Source: Deltaproteobacteria bacterium
GTDB taxonomy: Bacteria > Myxococcota > Myxococcia > Myxococcales > 40CM-4-68-19
NCBI GenBank assembly: GCA_005879315.1
Contig: VBLC01000033.1
Coordinates: 1 to 64,000, forward strand
Length of the DNA stretch: 64,000 bases
Reading direction: 5' to 3'
How positions within the stretch are numbered: position 1 is the first letter of the stretch; every line of letters begins with the position of its first letter. A program made the translations under genes and the position numbers. This document shows positions 18,301 through 27,491 of the stretch, piece after piece. The notes beneath the pieces are model-generated. The model saw only the letters and a program-made list of their open reading frames with translations, had not been told where the DNA came from and searched no databases.

Positions 18301-19722
18301 ATGGCAATGGATACTTGGTTCGAAAGGTTGAGCGCTCTCGACGCGCTCTTTCTCGAACTCGAGGATCGCTCTTCCCACATGCACGTCGGCGCGGTGGCGC
18401 TCTTCGAGGGCCCGCCGCCGCCCTACCGCGACTTCCTCTCCTTGATCGAGGCGCGCCTGACGCACGTCCCGCGCTACCGGCAGCGGGTCCTGTTCGTGCC
18501 GGGCAACGTCGGCCGGCCGGTCTGGATCGACGAGACGCAATTCGATCTCGAGTACCACGTGCGGCGGACCGCGCTGCCCGCCCCCGGCGGCGAGGAGGAG
18601 CTGAAGCGGCAGGTCGGCCGGCTGCTCTCGCAGGCGCTCGATCGGGAGAAGCCGCTCTGGGAGATGTGGCTGGTCGAGGGCCTCGGCGACGGCCGATTCG
18701 CGGTCGTCTCGAAGACCCATCACTGCATGCTCGACGGCGTCGCGCAGATGGATCTCGCCACGGTCCTGATGGATCCCGAACCGAGCTCGGCGCCGCCGCC
18801 GCAGCCAGACCCGTGGAACCCGCGCAAGGCCCCGCAGCTTGCGGAGCTGCTCAGGACGTCGCTGAAGGAACAGCTTGCGCATCCGCTGCGGTTCGTGCGC
18901 GAGGCTCTGGAGCCGAACAGCGAGGCGGCGAAGCTCCTCGGCGAGGTCTTCTCCGGGCTCAAGCCGCTGATGGACGTCTTCTCGATGGGGCTGGCGCCGC
19001 CCTCGCCGCTCAACGTCCCCATCGGCCCGCATCGACGGTTCGAGATGCTCGAGCTGCCTCTCGCCGAAGTGAAGGATGTGCGCGCTGCGCTGGGCGGAAC
19101 GGTGAACGACGTTCTCCTCGCCATCGTCGCCGGCGCGCTGCGCAGCTGGCTGACCGCGCGCGGCCAGCCGCCCACCGCCGACCTTCGCGCGCTGGTCCCG
19201 GTCAGCATGCGTTCGCCGAAAAAGCGCCCGCGCGCGGGCAATCAGATCGCCGCCATCTTCTGCCCGCTGCCGCTGACCGAGCCGAGGCCGCTCGAGAGGC
19301 TGCGCAAGGTGCGCGAGGCGATGAGGGGCGTGAAGAAGAGCGGTCAGTACATGGGCGCGCACGCGCTCTCGCGCCTCGGCGATTTCGCGCCCCCCACCCT
19401 CCTCGCCCAGGCCGCGCGGCTGCAGTTCGTCACGCGCGTCTTCAATCTTCTGGTGACGAATGTGCCGGGGCCGCAGTTTCCTCTCTATCTTCTCGGCCGC
19501 CGCATGCTGAGCTGCCATCCGCAGATCCCCCTCGCCAAAGAGCAGGCCCTCGGGATCGCCCTGCTCAGCTACGACGGCCGCATCGGGGTGGGACTGGTGG
19601 GAGATGCCGACGCTGCGCGCGATCTGCCCGAGCTCGCGCTCGCGCTGCGCAGCGCCCTCACCGAGCTGCGCGCCAGCGCTGGCGCAGAGGGAGGCGCTGA
19701 TCTAGCGTGTGCGCCGCCATGA
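18301..19722 (+). CDS. Wax ester synthase/diacylglycerol acyltransferase (WS/DGAT)
   Basis: The 473-residue acyltransferase makes wax esters or triacylglycerols from acyl-CoA, which are storage lipids. The catalytic HHxxxDG motif is complete (THHCMLDG, about residues 139-146). The PLW motif (EKPLWEMWLVEGL) and the NDVLLAIVAGAL segment of the C-terminal domain are also present. The ATG at 18301 gives a typical N terminus (ERLSALDALFLELE); a second ATG six bases on is possible. The TGA stop overlaps the ATG of the peptidase gene (ATGA), so the two are coupled. Confidence 0.92.
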   Translation: MAMDTWFERLSALDALFLELEDRSSHMHVGAVALFEGPPPPYRDFLSLIEARLTHVPRYRQRVLFVPGNVGRPVWIDETQFDLEYHVRRTALPAPGGEEELKRQVGRLLSQALDREKPLWEMWLVEGLGDGRFAVVSKTHHCMLDGVAQMDLATVLMDPEPSSAPPPQPDPWNPRKAPQLAELLRTSLKEQLAHPLRFVREALEPNSEAAKLLGEVFSGLKPLMDVFSMGLAPPSPLNVPIGPHRRFEMLELPLAEVKDVRAALGGTVNDVLLAIVAGALRSWLTARGQPPTADLRALVPVSMRSPKKRPRAGNQIAAIFCPLPLTEPRPLERLRKVREAMRGVKKSGQYMGAHALSRLGDFAPPTLLAQAARLQFVTRVFNLLVTNVPGPQFPLYLLGRRMLSCHPQIPLAKEQALGIALLSYDGRIGVGLVGDADAARDLPELALALRSALTELRASAGAEGGADLACAPP

Positions 19723-21131
19723 CCACGCCCGCCCCCATCGACGACAAGGCGATCGAAAAAGCCCTCGCCCACCACGCCGCGCACCAGAGCGAATATCTCG
19801 AGGAGCTGAAGAAGCTGGTACGCATCCCCAGCGTCTCCTTCGCGGGCTTCGACGGGGAGCAGGTGCGCCGCAGCGCCGAGGCGACCTGCGACCTGATGCG
19901 CCGCAAAGGACTGGAGAACGTCCAGATGCTGGAGATGCCCGACGCGCATCCCTATGCGTATGGCGAGTGGAAGAAAGCGCCGGGCCGTCCTACTCTCCTG
20001 CTCTACGCGCACCACGACGTGCAGCCGGCGGGCGAGGCTTCGAAATGGATCATCCCCGATCCCTTCGAGCCCACCGAGAAGGACGGCCGCCTCTTCGCCC
20101 GCGGCGCCGCCGACGACAAGGCCGGCATCCTCGTGCACATCGCGGCCATCGACTCCTGGCTGAAGGCGCACGGCTCGCTGCCGGTCAACGTCAAGATGAT
20201 CGTCGAGGGCGAGGAAGAGGCCGGCTCGGGCTCCTTGCCCGCCTTTCTCAAGAAGCACCGGCAGATGCTGCAGGCGGACGCCATCGTCCTCACCGACACC
20301 GCGAACTTCGAAACCGGCCTGCCGTCGATCACCACCGCCCTGCGCGGCATCGTGGTGGTCCAGGTGGAAGTGAAGGCGCTCAAGCAGCCGGTGCACAGCG
20401 GTATGTGGGGCGGGCCGGTGCCCGACCCGGCGATGGCGCTCTGCAAGATCCTCGCGCGCCTCGTCGACGATCAGGGCCGCATCAACCTGCCCGGCATCTA
20501 CGACAAGGTCCGCCCGCTCAGCGCGGAGGAGAAGAAGTCGATCGCCGCGCTCCCCACCAACGACGATCTCTTCCGCAAGCAGGCCGGCATGCTGCCCGGC
20601 ACGAAGCTCCTCGGCGGCATGCCTCCGTGGGAGATGAACTGGCGGCAGCCCTCGCTCGCGGTCAACGCCATCCAGGCCAGCTCGCGCAAGGACGCGCGCA
20701 ACATCATCTGCGACAGCGCCTGGGCGCGCGTCGGCGTCCGCACCGTGCCCGACATGGACGTGAAGGAAGTGCGCGACAAGCTCATCGCCGCCCTGAAGAA
20801 GGACCCGCCCTGGGGCGTACAGGTCGAGGTCACCTTCGAGAGCGACGGCGGATGGTGGTACACGCAGGCCGACGCGCCCGCCTTCCGCGCCGCCCGCAAA
20901 GCCCTCCGGGAAGGCTACGGCAAGGAGCCGGTCAGCATCGGCTGCGGCGGATCGATTCCCTTCGTCGACCCTTTCACCAAGGAGCTGGGGGGCGCCCCCG
21001 CCCTGCTCATCGGCGTCGAAGACCCTTACTCCAACGCGCACTCGGAGAACGAAAGCCTCCATCTGGGGGACTTCGGCAAAGCGGCGAAGAGCGCCATCCG
21101 CTTCTACGCCGAGCTGGTCCGTTCTTCTTGA
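19719..21131 (+). CDS. M20 family dipeptidase
   Basis: This 470-residue zinc peptidase has the M20 layout. Metal ligands are in LLYAHHDVQPAG and GAADDKAG, the catalytic Glu pair in VEGEEEAGSGS, and a late His in SNAHSENESLH. The central dimerisation domain lies between. It should cleave dipeptides or related amide bonds in the cytoplasm, as no signal peptide is seen. The ATG at 19719 is preferred over GTG at 19707 because it overlaps the upstream stop as ATGA. Confidence 0.9.
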   Translation: MTTPAPIDDKAIEKALAHHAAHQSEYLEELKKLVRIPSVSFAGFDGEQVRRSAEATCDLMRRKGLENVQMLEMPDAHPYAYGEWKKAPGRPTLLLYAHHDVQPAGEASKWIIPDPFEPTEKDGRLFARGAADDKAGILVHIAAIDSWLKAHGSLPVNVKMIVEGEEEAGSGSLPAFLKKHRQMLQADAIVLTDTANFETGLPSITTALRGIVVVQVEVKALKQPVHSGMWGGPVPDPAMALCKILARLVDDQGRINLPGIYDKVRPLSAEEKKSIAALPTNDDLFRKQAGMLPGTKLLGGMPPWEMNWRQPSLAVNAIQASSRKDARNIICDSAWARVGVRTVPDMDVKEVRDKLIAALKKDPPWGVQVEVTFESDGGWWYTQADAPAFRAARKALREGYGKEPVSIGCGGSIPFVDPFTKELGGAPALLIGVEDPYSNAHSENESLHLGDFGKAAKSAIRFYAELVRSS

Positions 21132-21137
21132 TCTGCT

Positions 21138-21665
21138 TCAGCGATAGACCTGCACCCGCTCGCCCTTGCGGCCTTCCTCGCGCAGCGCAATTCCCAGGCG
21201 CGCCGCCGCCGGGCCGACGAAGTAGACGCTCCCTTTCACAGGCGAGCTCTTGCGGAAGCGCGACTTGATCAGCTCCTGCAGCTCGCGAACGGCTTTGAGG
21301 AAGCGCGCTGGCTTTCCTCCCAGCCGCGAGTTGTCGCCGGCCGTTTCCGTCTCCGCCCAGAAGGAGCCGGAGCGCAGCTCGCCGTCCTCGTCGGGAAGGG
21401 AGCGCGAGAAGAAGATCACCGGCGAGGCCACCTCATCGATTTTCCAGTTGCCGCGGTCGGGGCCGCGCCGGATCGGATAGCCGATCACGTCGCCGGCAGC
21501 GAGGTAGTAGGCGGGGTCGATCAGCTCGGTCTCGCCGCAGACCAGGGGCGCCGCATAGCCCGGCTCGCTCAGCACCGGCCACAGCTCGAGCTGCAGCCGC
21601 TCCAGCCTCCGCAGCAGATCGCGCTCGTCGTCCGGCGCCATGAAGACCCGGATCTGCAGCGCCAC
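21138..21665 (-). CDS. Conserved-looking hypothetical protein (175 aa)
   Basis: The GTG start at 21665 overlaps the stop of the TerB-like gene (TAGTG), which sets the start and implies coupling. The 175-residue product is a soluble alpha/beta protein: a first strand (VALQIRVFMAP), a helix of charged residues (RDLLRRLERLQLELWP), then conserved-looking aromatic and Gly segments (DPAYYLAAGDVIGYPIRRGPD). I do not recognise a family. Its only context is the TerB-like partner. Confidence 0.65.
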   Translation of the reverse strand: MALQIRVFMAPDDERDLLRRLERLQLELWPVLSEPGYAAPLVCGETELIDPAYYLAAGDVIGYPIRRGPDRGNWKIDEVASPVIFFSRSLPDEDGELRSGSFWAETETAGDNSRLGGKPARFLKAVRELQELIKSRFRKSSPVKGSVYFVGPAAARLGIALREEGRKGERVQVYR

Positions 21666-22108
21666 TACTCTCCCTTGGTGGGAGGGAACTTTCCGTGCAG
21701 CTGCGCCGTCTCGAAGAGGCGCGCGACGACCTCCTCGTCGAGGTCGAACATGTCCTGCAGCGCCTTGAGGATCTCCAGCTCCGCGGGAGGCGCCTTCCCG
21801 TCGGCCACGACCACCGAGGCGGCGAGCCCGAAGGCGAGCTCGCGCGAGGCCTTGTCGGGGAGGCGGTCGACGATGGAGGGCAAGATGTGCTCGAGGCTGT
21901 GGGCCTCGGCGACGCGCCGGGCAGCGTGCTCCAGCGCAGTGCGCAGATCGTCGGCGTGGATGCCGTGGAATTCGGGCCGCTCGAAGACGCGGCGGTAGAT
22001 CTCCTCCATCTCCTCCTTGTCCACTTTGCCGTCGGCGGCAGCGGCCAGCATCATCGTCTCGAACAGCGCCGCCTGGACGGTGGTGTCGCTGAAATGCACG
22101 TGCTTCAT
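21665..22108 (-). CDS. TerB-like (tellurite resistance TerB fold) protein
   Basis: The 147-residue all-helical product resembles the TerB domain. Its first half carries the typical acidic DGKVDKEEMEEIYRRV segment and its second half a related VADGKAPPAELEILKAL segment, which recall the two pseudo-repeats of the fold. TerB domains bind metals and act at the membrane interface; resistance to tellurite is not implied. The ATG at 22108 begins the helix-rich part. The downstream 175-residue gene overlaps its stop. Confidence 0.72.
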   Translation of the reverse strand: MKHVHFSDTTVQAALFETMMLAAAADGKVDKEEMEEIYRRVFERPEFHGIHADDLRTALEHAARRVAEAHSLEHILPSIVDRLPDKASRELAFGLAASVVVADGKAPPAELEILKALQDMFDLDEEVVARLFETAQLHGKFPPTKGE

Positions 22109-22178
22109 CGGCGGGCAGTTTCCACTGCGCCGCCAGCAATGTCCACCGCCGCGCGAGCGCTTGTGGTAGGCAAGCCAC

Positions 22179-23756
22179 ATGCGAGCGATCGCTGCGCTCG
22201 TCCCGCTGGCGGCGCTCGCCTGCAAGACCGCGGTGCGGCCGACGGCGCGGGCGGAGACGCCCTCCTCCGCCAATGCGGGGCCGACCGACACAGGGCCGCC
22301 GCCGTCCGAACCGGCGCCGCCGCCCCCGCAGCCCTTTGCGGTCATCGCCACCATCTCGGACCTCGCCGTGGTGGCGCTCGATGCTCCCGCCTTTGCGCAG
22401 CTCTCGCACGACCAACGCCTGGATGCTTTGCGCGCGTCGCAAACGGCGGCCGCGATGGATGCCGCCGCGATGGATTACGGCCACACGCTCGGGATCGTCC
22501 GGATGCTGCGGGCCATCCTCTCGCGGCCCGCGGTGGTGCCGCCCCAGCTCTTGCCGCGCATCCGCGATTTCGCCCGCGCCGTCTACCTGAATCGCGGAGT
22601 CCACGATGTGGAGACCCGGCGGAAGCTGGTGCCACCCTTCTCCATGGCCGAGCTGCGCATCGCGGCGCTGGCGGCGCAGGCGGCAGGCGCCGATTTCGCT
22701 CTGCCGGGAGCGAAGCTCGAGTTCGCCCTGCGCGCGCTGGAGGGGCCGTTCTTCGATCCGCGCGTCGATCCACAGCGGCCTCGCTCCGAGCCGCGCTCCA
22801 GCGAGCCGCTGCCCGAGGCCGCTGCGCCGCTCGAGCTCGTGCCTTTCTCGGGGCGCCTCTTCATCGGGATCGCCGACGAGGAGCGCTCGCACCCGCTCGC
22901 CGCGCTCGCCCAGTTGTCCGCCTCGCAGAACCGGCCTGTTCCAGCCGCGGAAGCGCTGCAGCTGACGGGCGGAGCGGGGCCGCTGCCCGCATTCGGATTC
23001 GCCTTGCCCGGAAGAGTCGCCCTCTTCGCCGCGGCGGCTGACGCGCTCGACAAGGTCCGCACCGCTGGCGCGCTTTCCGCGCTGGCTGATCCCGCTCTCG
23101 CTTCAGATCTGTTGCGCTGCCTGCCGCAGCATCGTCTCGCCCAGCTGGCGCTGCGCGAGGTCATCGGCCGGCAGTCCGAAGGTCTCGACGCCACTCTCGA
23201 CGAGGCCCGCGCCGACCTGGTCGCGCACGTGCTCGCGGCCGATCCGCGGCTGCGCGAGCTGGGCCTCTTGAGCGCACGCTGCCAGCAGCTCTGGCCGCAG
23301 TTCGCCGCGACACTCTGGTTTCTCTCGCAGGCTCACCTGCCTTCCGGCGAGCGGATCGAGGAGGAGCGGCAGCGCGCCACCCAGCTCGAGCTCTGGTGGT
23401 TCACCGGCAAGGGTGCGCTCTCCGAGCGCCACGAGGCCGGCCGGCGCTTTCTTTCCGCCGACCCGGCGCGGTTCCAGAAGGCCGCCTCCGAGCTGCTCGC
23501 GCTCTTGCAGGACATCGCCGCCTCGCGCGACCTGGTGCGGCTGCGCGATCTGCTCGAGTCGCACGCCAGCAAGCTCGACGCTCAATGGCGCAACGACGTC
23601 ATCGCCCGGCTCCGTGCCGCGGGCATCCCCCGGCGCGTGGCGCTGTTGCCGCCGCGGCTCGAGCCGGTGCTCATCGAGGGCAAGGAGATCGATGCGCAGG
23701 CGAGACCGGTCGAGGATTTCGACGCCGGGATCCTCCGCGAGTGGGCCGCGTTTTGA
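22179..23756 (+). CDS. M49 (DPP III)-like lipoprotein lacking zinc ligands
   Basis: The 525-residue product begins with a lipoprotein signal (MRAIAALVPLAALACK) and a Pro-rich linker, so it should be anchored in the envelope. From residue 50 it reads like bacterial M49 dipeptidyl-peptidase III relatives: VYLNRGVHDVETRRKLVPPF near residue 135 and LDEARADLVAHVLAADPRL near 340. In this family HExxGH precedes the EExxxD/E segment, but here the same place reads REVIGR (residues 326-331), replacing both zinc-binding histidines with Arg. The central part also looks shortened. It is probably a catalytically dead homologue. Confidence 0.65.
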   Translation: MRAIAALVPLAALACKTAVRPTARAETPSSANAGPTDTGPPPSEPAPPPPQPFAVIATISDLAVVALDAPAFAQLSHDQRLDALRASQTAAAMDAAAMDYGHTLGIVRMLRAILSRPAVVPPQLLPRIRDFARAVYLNRGVHDVETRRKLVPPFSMAELRIAALAAQAAGADFALPGAKLEFALRALEGPFFDPRVDPQRPRSEPRSSEPLPEAAAPLELVPFSGRLFIGIADEERSHPLAALAQLSASQNRPVPAAEALQLTGGAGPLPAFGFALPGRVALFAAAADALDKVRTAGALSALADPALASDLLRCLPQHRLAQLALREVIGRQSEGLDATLDEARADLVAHVLAADPRLRELGLLSARCQQLWPQFAATLWFLSQAHLPSGERIEEERQRATQLELWWFTGKGALSERHEAGRRFLSADPARFQKAASELLALLQDIAASRDLVRLRDLLESHASKLDAQWRNDVIARLRAAGIPRRVALLPPRLEPVLIEGKEIDAQARPVEDFDAGILREWAAF

Positions 23757-23763
23757 AGGCTCT

Positions 23764-24537
23764 TTACGCCGGCTTGAATCTCGCCAGCGCGACGGTGATG
23801 TTGTCCACGCCGCCGTTGCCGTTCGCCTCGTCGATCAGCTGCTGGCAGGCCTTCTGCAGCTCCGGCTCGCCGGCGATGACCTCGGCGATGCGGTCGTCGG
23901 TCAGCATGCCGGTGAGACCGTCACAGCAGACCACGCAGACGTCACCCGGCTCGAGGTCCCAGGCGGAGACGTCGACCTCGGTCTGCTCGGCCATGCCCAG
24001 CGCGCGAGTGATGACGTTCTTGTGCTGGAAGTTGGCGATCTCGTCCTCGGAGAGACGGCCGGTCTTGATCAGCTCATTCAGGAGTGAATGATCGGTCGTG
24101 GTCGGATGCAGTTCGCCGCGCCGCCAGAGATAGCCGCGGCTGTCGCCGACCCAGCCGAACCACGCCCTCTTCTCGCGCACCAGGCAGCCGACGAAGGTGG
24201 TCCCCATGCCCCGCTTGCTGCCGGCCGCGCTGGCGGTCGCTTCGGCGGCCTCGCGGATGCGCTGGTTGGCCCATTGCGCAGCGACCTGCAAGAGGTTCGT
24301 GCCTTCGTCCTTGCTGCGGTCGTAGCGGAAGGGCCAGGTGGCGTCGGGATCGTTGGCGATCTCGAAGAACCTCTTGACGGTGTCGACGCCGATGCCCGAG
24401 GCGACTTCGCCGGCCTCGTGCCCTCCCATGCCGTCGCAGACGACGGCGACGCGATGCTCCGGCAGAAGCAAAAGCGAGTCCTCGTTGTGGTCGCGCTTGC
24501 GGCCGACATCGGTGGCGCCGGCGAACTCGAAGGGCAT
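23764..24537 (-). CDS. PP2C-type protein serine/threonine phosphatase
   Basis: This 257-residue phosphatase of the PP2C (Stp1) type removes phosphate from Ser/Thr with two metal ions. All diagnostic motifs are present: DVGRKRDHNEDS at the N terminus, VCDGMGGHEAGE with the metal-binding Asp, GDSRGYLWR, the CCDGLTGML loop and the closing GGVDNITV. It is cytoplasmic and single-domain, a likely partner of the many Hanks-type kinases expected in such organisms. None is encoded in this window. Confidence 0.94.
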   Translation of the reverse strand: MPFEFAGATDVGRKRDHNEDSLLLLPEHRVAVVCDGMGGHEAGEVASGIGVDTVKRFFEIANDPDATWPFRYDRSKDEGTNLLQVAAQWANQRIREAAEATASAAGSKRGMGTTFVGCLVREKRAWFGWVGDSRGYLWRRGELHPTTTDHSLLNELIKTGRLSEDEIANFQHKNVITRALGMAEQTEVDVSAWDLEPGDVCVVCCDGLTGMLTDDRIAEVIAGEPELQKACQQLIDEANGNGGVDNITVALARFKPA

Positions 24538-24657
24538 GGTCGGCGGAGCATAGCCGATCCCAAAGGGCGCCCGCCTCACGCATTCGTCCGACGCCCCGCG
24601 TTGCTGCACCGGACGGCGATCCTTAGGTTTTTCTCGAAGCCAACCGAGGAGGCGCGC

Positions 24658-24921
24658 GTGGGCAAGCACACCAGGACACCGAGGGGGCACAGGCGCCGCG
24701 AGGCGGCGCTCGATCGCAAGTCTCCGATGACGGAGAGGCTGCGCGCGAAGGCGGAGCAGCGTCTCGAGGACATGCCCGAGCCGATCAAGCGCGCCATCGG
24801 CCTCGGGGAGACCGTGGTCGGACTGATGCTGATTCCGCTTCGCTTCGGCCTGCACCTCGCGTGCGACTTCCTCGAAGTGCCCGCTGCTCTGCTGCGCGTC
24901 TTCTCCCGCCGGGAGACGTAA
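24658..24921 (+). CDS. Small basic amphipathic protein (87 aa)
   Basis: GTG at 24658 follows GAGGAGG by 6 bases, a strong ribosome-binding site. The 87-residue product has a very basic N terminus (GKHTRTPRGHRRREAALDRK), a charged helix (TERLRAKAEQRLEDMP), and a C-terminal hydrophobic stretch (LGETVVGLMLIPLRFGLHLA) that could lie in or on the membrane. The TAA is two bases before the phosphatase-like gene's ATG, so the two are in one operon. Function is unknown. Confidence 0.6.
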   Translation: MGKHTRTPRGHRRREAALDRKSPMTERLRAKAEQRLEDMPEPIKRAIGLGETVVGLMLIPLRFGLHLACDFLEVPAALLRVFSRRET

Positions 24922-24923
24922 CC

Positions 24924-26708
24924 ATGCGCGGGGAGGGGTTCCGCTCGCGGCTCGTGCAGGGCCTCGTGCGGCGCGTGCTCCGGCCGATCGCGGCGGGTGG
25001 GCGGCAGGCGCGCAGCCCGCTCCCCTCGAGCAGGCGCATGCTCCTCCTCCACCTCGACGGCGTCGGAATGTCGCAGATCGAGAGCGCGATGGAGCGCGGC
25101 TACGCACCCACGCTGCGCGCGCTGCTCGAGCGCGGTCCCTATCGCCTCTCGCTCTGTCATGGCGGCGCGCCCACTTCGACCCCTGCCTTCCAGGCCGGCC
25201 TTCTCTACGGCATCGACTACGACATCCCCGGCTACACCTGGTACGACAAGCGGCGCCGCCGCGAGATGCGCATGGACCGCGCCAGTGACGCCCGGCTGAT
25301 CGAGGCCGACCTCTGTGCCCGCGGCGTGCCGCTGCTCGCCGGCGGATCGGTGTACTGCTCGATCTTCTCCGGCGGGGCGCGCTCGCGGCGCTGGGCGCTC
25401 TCGGGCTGGGACGAGAGGCTCTGCGCCGAGGACTTCGGCGTCGAGGACCTGGCCCGCTCTCCGCTCGCGCCGCTGCTCCGCGACGCAACCGCCGCCACGC
25501 TCGTGCATGCCGCGACCGCCGGCCGCATCGCCGGGGCGCTCGGGATGGACATCGCCTCCGGCGCGGTGGAGATGGCGCGCTGGATCAAGAGCGCCGGATC
25601 GGCGCAGCACGAGCACCAGTTCCTCTTCCATCGCGTCCTGACCGAGTGTCTGTTCGCCGAGTTCGCCGCCAACTCCTGCGTGATGGACATCGCCCGCGGC
25701 ACGCCCATCGCCTACGCCTGCTTCATCGGCTACGACGAATACGCCCATCGCCGCGGACCCGCCTCGCGGATGGCTCTGCTCAAGCTCTGGGAGCTGGACC
25801 GGATGCTCGGCCGCATCATCGCCGCGGCGCGCGCGCTGCCGGAACTGAAGTACGAGCTCTACCTCTTCAGCGACCACGGTCAGGCGGCGACGCGGCCTGC
25901 CGAGCAGATTCTCGGCGAGACGCTCGGCGAACATCTGCTCGCCGAGGGACCGCTGTCGGGCGGCGGCGAGACCTATCTCGCGGCGGCGCGGGCGCGCTGG
26001 CTGCGGACCCTTTCGCGCGCCTTGCCTGGCTTGCTCGGCACCGCGCTGCAGGCGCTGGCGCGGCGGACGGCGAAGTCGCTCGATGCCGCCGAACCCTCCC
26101 ATGCGGACGGGCCGCTCCTGATCGTGCCAGCGGGCGACATCGCCCACCTCTACTCGACGGAATTCTCCGAACCCCTGCTCGAGCCGCACATCCGCGCGGC
26201 GCACCCCGGTCTGCTCGAGCGAGCGGTGCGCTCGCCTGCGGTCGGCTTTGCGCTGGTTCGCGGGGCGCGAGGCGAGGCCATCGCGCTGCGCGGCGACCGC
26301 CGCCTGGAGCTCGATCGCCCCGCGGAAGCGCTCGAATTCACCCACGAGGTCGGCCATCCCCTCGCGGCCGTCTATGCCCGCGATCTATTGCGCATGCGCA
26401 GCGCTGGGGACGTCGTCCTGCTCGGGACCGCCGCGGCAGCCGGCGGCGTCGTCGCCTTTCCCTGGGAGTTCGGCTCCCACGGCGGCCTCGCCCCCGAACA
26501 GCTCGACACCTTCATGATCCACCCCGAGGATCTGGGGGAGAACGCGTTCGCCTCGGTGGTCCGGCCACAGGACCTCCACCGGTTCTTCATGGAGCGGAGC
26601 GGGCGTTTTGTACAAAATGTACAAACTGTACAGTCTGCGCACTCCGGAGACTCTGGAGACTCCGGACAGACCGGTGACTCCGGTGCGCACCAGCCATGCG
26701 GCTCGTGA
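24924..26708 (+). CDS. Alkaline phosphatase superfamily (type I phosphodiesterase-like) protein
   Basis: The 594-residue product matches the alkaline phosphatase/nucleotide pyrophosphatase core. It starts at the metal-binding DGVGM of LLLHLDGVGMSQIESAM, has the nucleophile region GGAPTSTPAFQAGLLYG (Thr near residue 83), later metal ligands in YDEYAHRRGP and FSDHGQAA, and a GSHGG histidine near residue 520. It may hydrolyse a phosphodiester or act on a membrane substrate. No signal peptide is visible. The last 40 codons are low-complexity (VQNVQTVQS then GDSG repeats) and may be expendable. It overlaps the EEP gene by 13 bases. Confidence 0.8.
   Translation: MRGEGFRSRLVQGLVRRVLRPIAAGGRQARSPLPSSRRMLLLHLDGVGMSQIESAMERGYAPTLRALLERGPYRLSLCHGGAPTSTPAFQAGLLYGIDYDIPGYTWYDKRRRREMRMDRASDARLIEADLCARGVPLLAGGSVYCSIFSGGARSRRWALSGWDERLCAEDFGVEDLARSPLAPLLRDATAATLVHAATAGRIAGALGMDIASGAVEMARWIKSAGSAQHEHQFLFHRVLTECLFAEFAANSCVMDIARGTPIAYACFIGYDEYAHRRGPASRMALLKLWELDRMLGRIIAAARALPELKYELYLFSDHGQAATRPAEQILGETLGEHLLAEGPLSGGGETYLAAARARWLRTLSRALPGLLGTALQALARRTAKSLDAAEPSHADGPLLIVPAGDIAHLYSTEFSEPLLEPHIRAAHPGLLERAVRSPAVGFALVRGARGEAIALRGDRRLELDRPAEALEFTHEVGHPLAAVYARDLLRMRSAGDVVLLGTAAAAGGVVAFPWEFGSHGGLAPEQLDTFMIHPEDLGENAFASVVRPQDLHRFFMERSGRFVQNVQTVQSAHSGDSGDSGQTGDSGAHQPCGS
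26606..26690 (+). repeat. Low-complexity tandem repeats at a gene end
   Basis: Three 9-bp TGTACA-containing units start at 26609, 26618 and 26627, and TTTTGTACAAAA is a 12-bp palindrome. Next comes a run of imperfect units based on ACTCCGGAG, bounded by GCGCA and TGCGC. The stretch encodes the unusual C-terminal tail of the phosphatase-like protein and just precedes the EEP start. Confidence 0.75.
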
Positions 26709-27463
26709 CCTGGAACATCCACGGCGGCCTGGGCCGAGATGGCCGCTACGATCTGGGGCGGATCGCCGCGCTCCTCGAGGAGATGCGCTGCGACGTCGCC
26801 GCCCTCCAGGAGGTCGGCGACCCGCACCGGACCGACCGCGGGAGCGAAGTGGCCGACCACGCCGCCTGGCTGGGCCGGAGGCTAGGCTGGTTTGCCGCCT
26901 ATGGGCCGAACCTGGTCCTGTCGGGGCGGCCGTACGGCAACGCAATCCTTTCCCGATACCCCATCGAGCGCGCGCAGAACTACGACCTCTCGGTCCGCGG
27001 GCGCGAGCCTCGCGGCTGCCTGCGCGCCGACCTCGACCTGCCCGACGGGCGCAGCCTGCACCTCTTCGATCTCCACCTCGGCCTCTCCGGCGGAGAGCGG
27101 CGCAGGCAAGCGGCGATGCTGCTCTCCGCCGACCTGCTCCGCGACACGGCGCTGACGGCGCCGATGGTGGTGTGCGGCGATTTCAACCTCTGGTCGCCTC
27201 TGCCGGGGCCCATCCTGCGCCTTCTGCGATCGCACCTGCGCGACGCCGCCGTCGAGAGGCGCGCCCGGCGAGCGACGTATCCGTCCCTCTGGCCGCTCTT
27301 GCGCCTCGACCGCGCCTACGTCGACGACGGTGTGGAGATCCTCGCCTGTGGAGTGGTGAACGATCCTCGCACGCGGATGGCCAGCGACCACTTGCCGCTC
27401 TGGGTGGAGCTCGAGCCGCGTCATTCAATGCAGCCGCTAGCCGCGCAGAAGGTCGGTGCCTAG
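26696..27463 (+). CDS. Endonuclease/exonuclease/phosphatase (EEP) family protein
   Basis: The 255-residue product has the complete EEP metal-phosphoesterase signature: TWNIHGGLG at the N terminus, AALQEV with the metal-binding Glu, LHLFDLHLG, VVCGDFNLWS, and the closing MASDHLPL with the catalytic His. Substrates of the family range from DNA to sphingomyelin and phosphoinositides. Its overlap with an AlkP-superfamily gene suggests both act on phosphoester or lipid substrates. There is no signal peptide. Confidence 0.88.
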   Translation: MRLVTWNIHGGLGRDGRYDLGRIAALLEEMRCDVAALQEVGDPHRTDRGSEVADHAAWLGRRLGWFAAYGPNLVLSGRPYGNAILSRYPIERAQNYDLSVRGREPRGCLRADLDLPDGRSLHLFDLHLGLSGGERRRQAAMLLSADLLRDTALTAPMVVCGDFNLWSPLPGPILRLLRSHLRDAAVERRARRATYPSLWPLLRLDRAYVDDGVEILACGVVNDPRTRMASDHLPLWVELEPRHSMQPLAAQKVGA

Positions 27464-27491
27464 CTTGCGCTGAACCCCGGAGGACCCCCCA

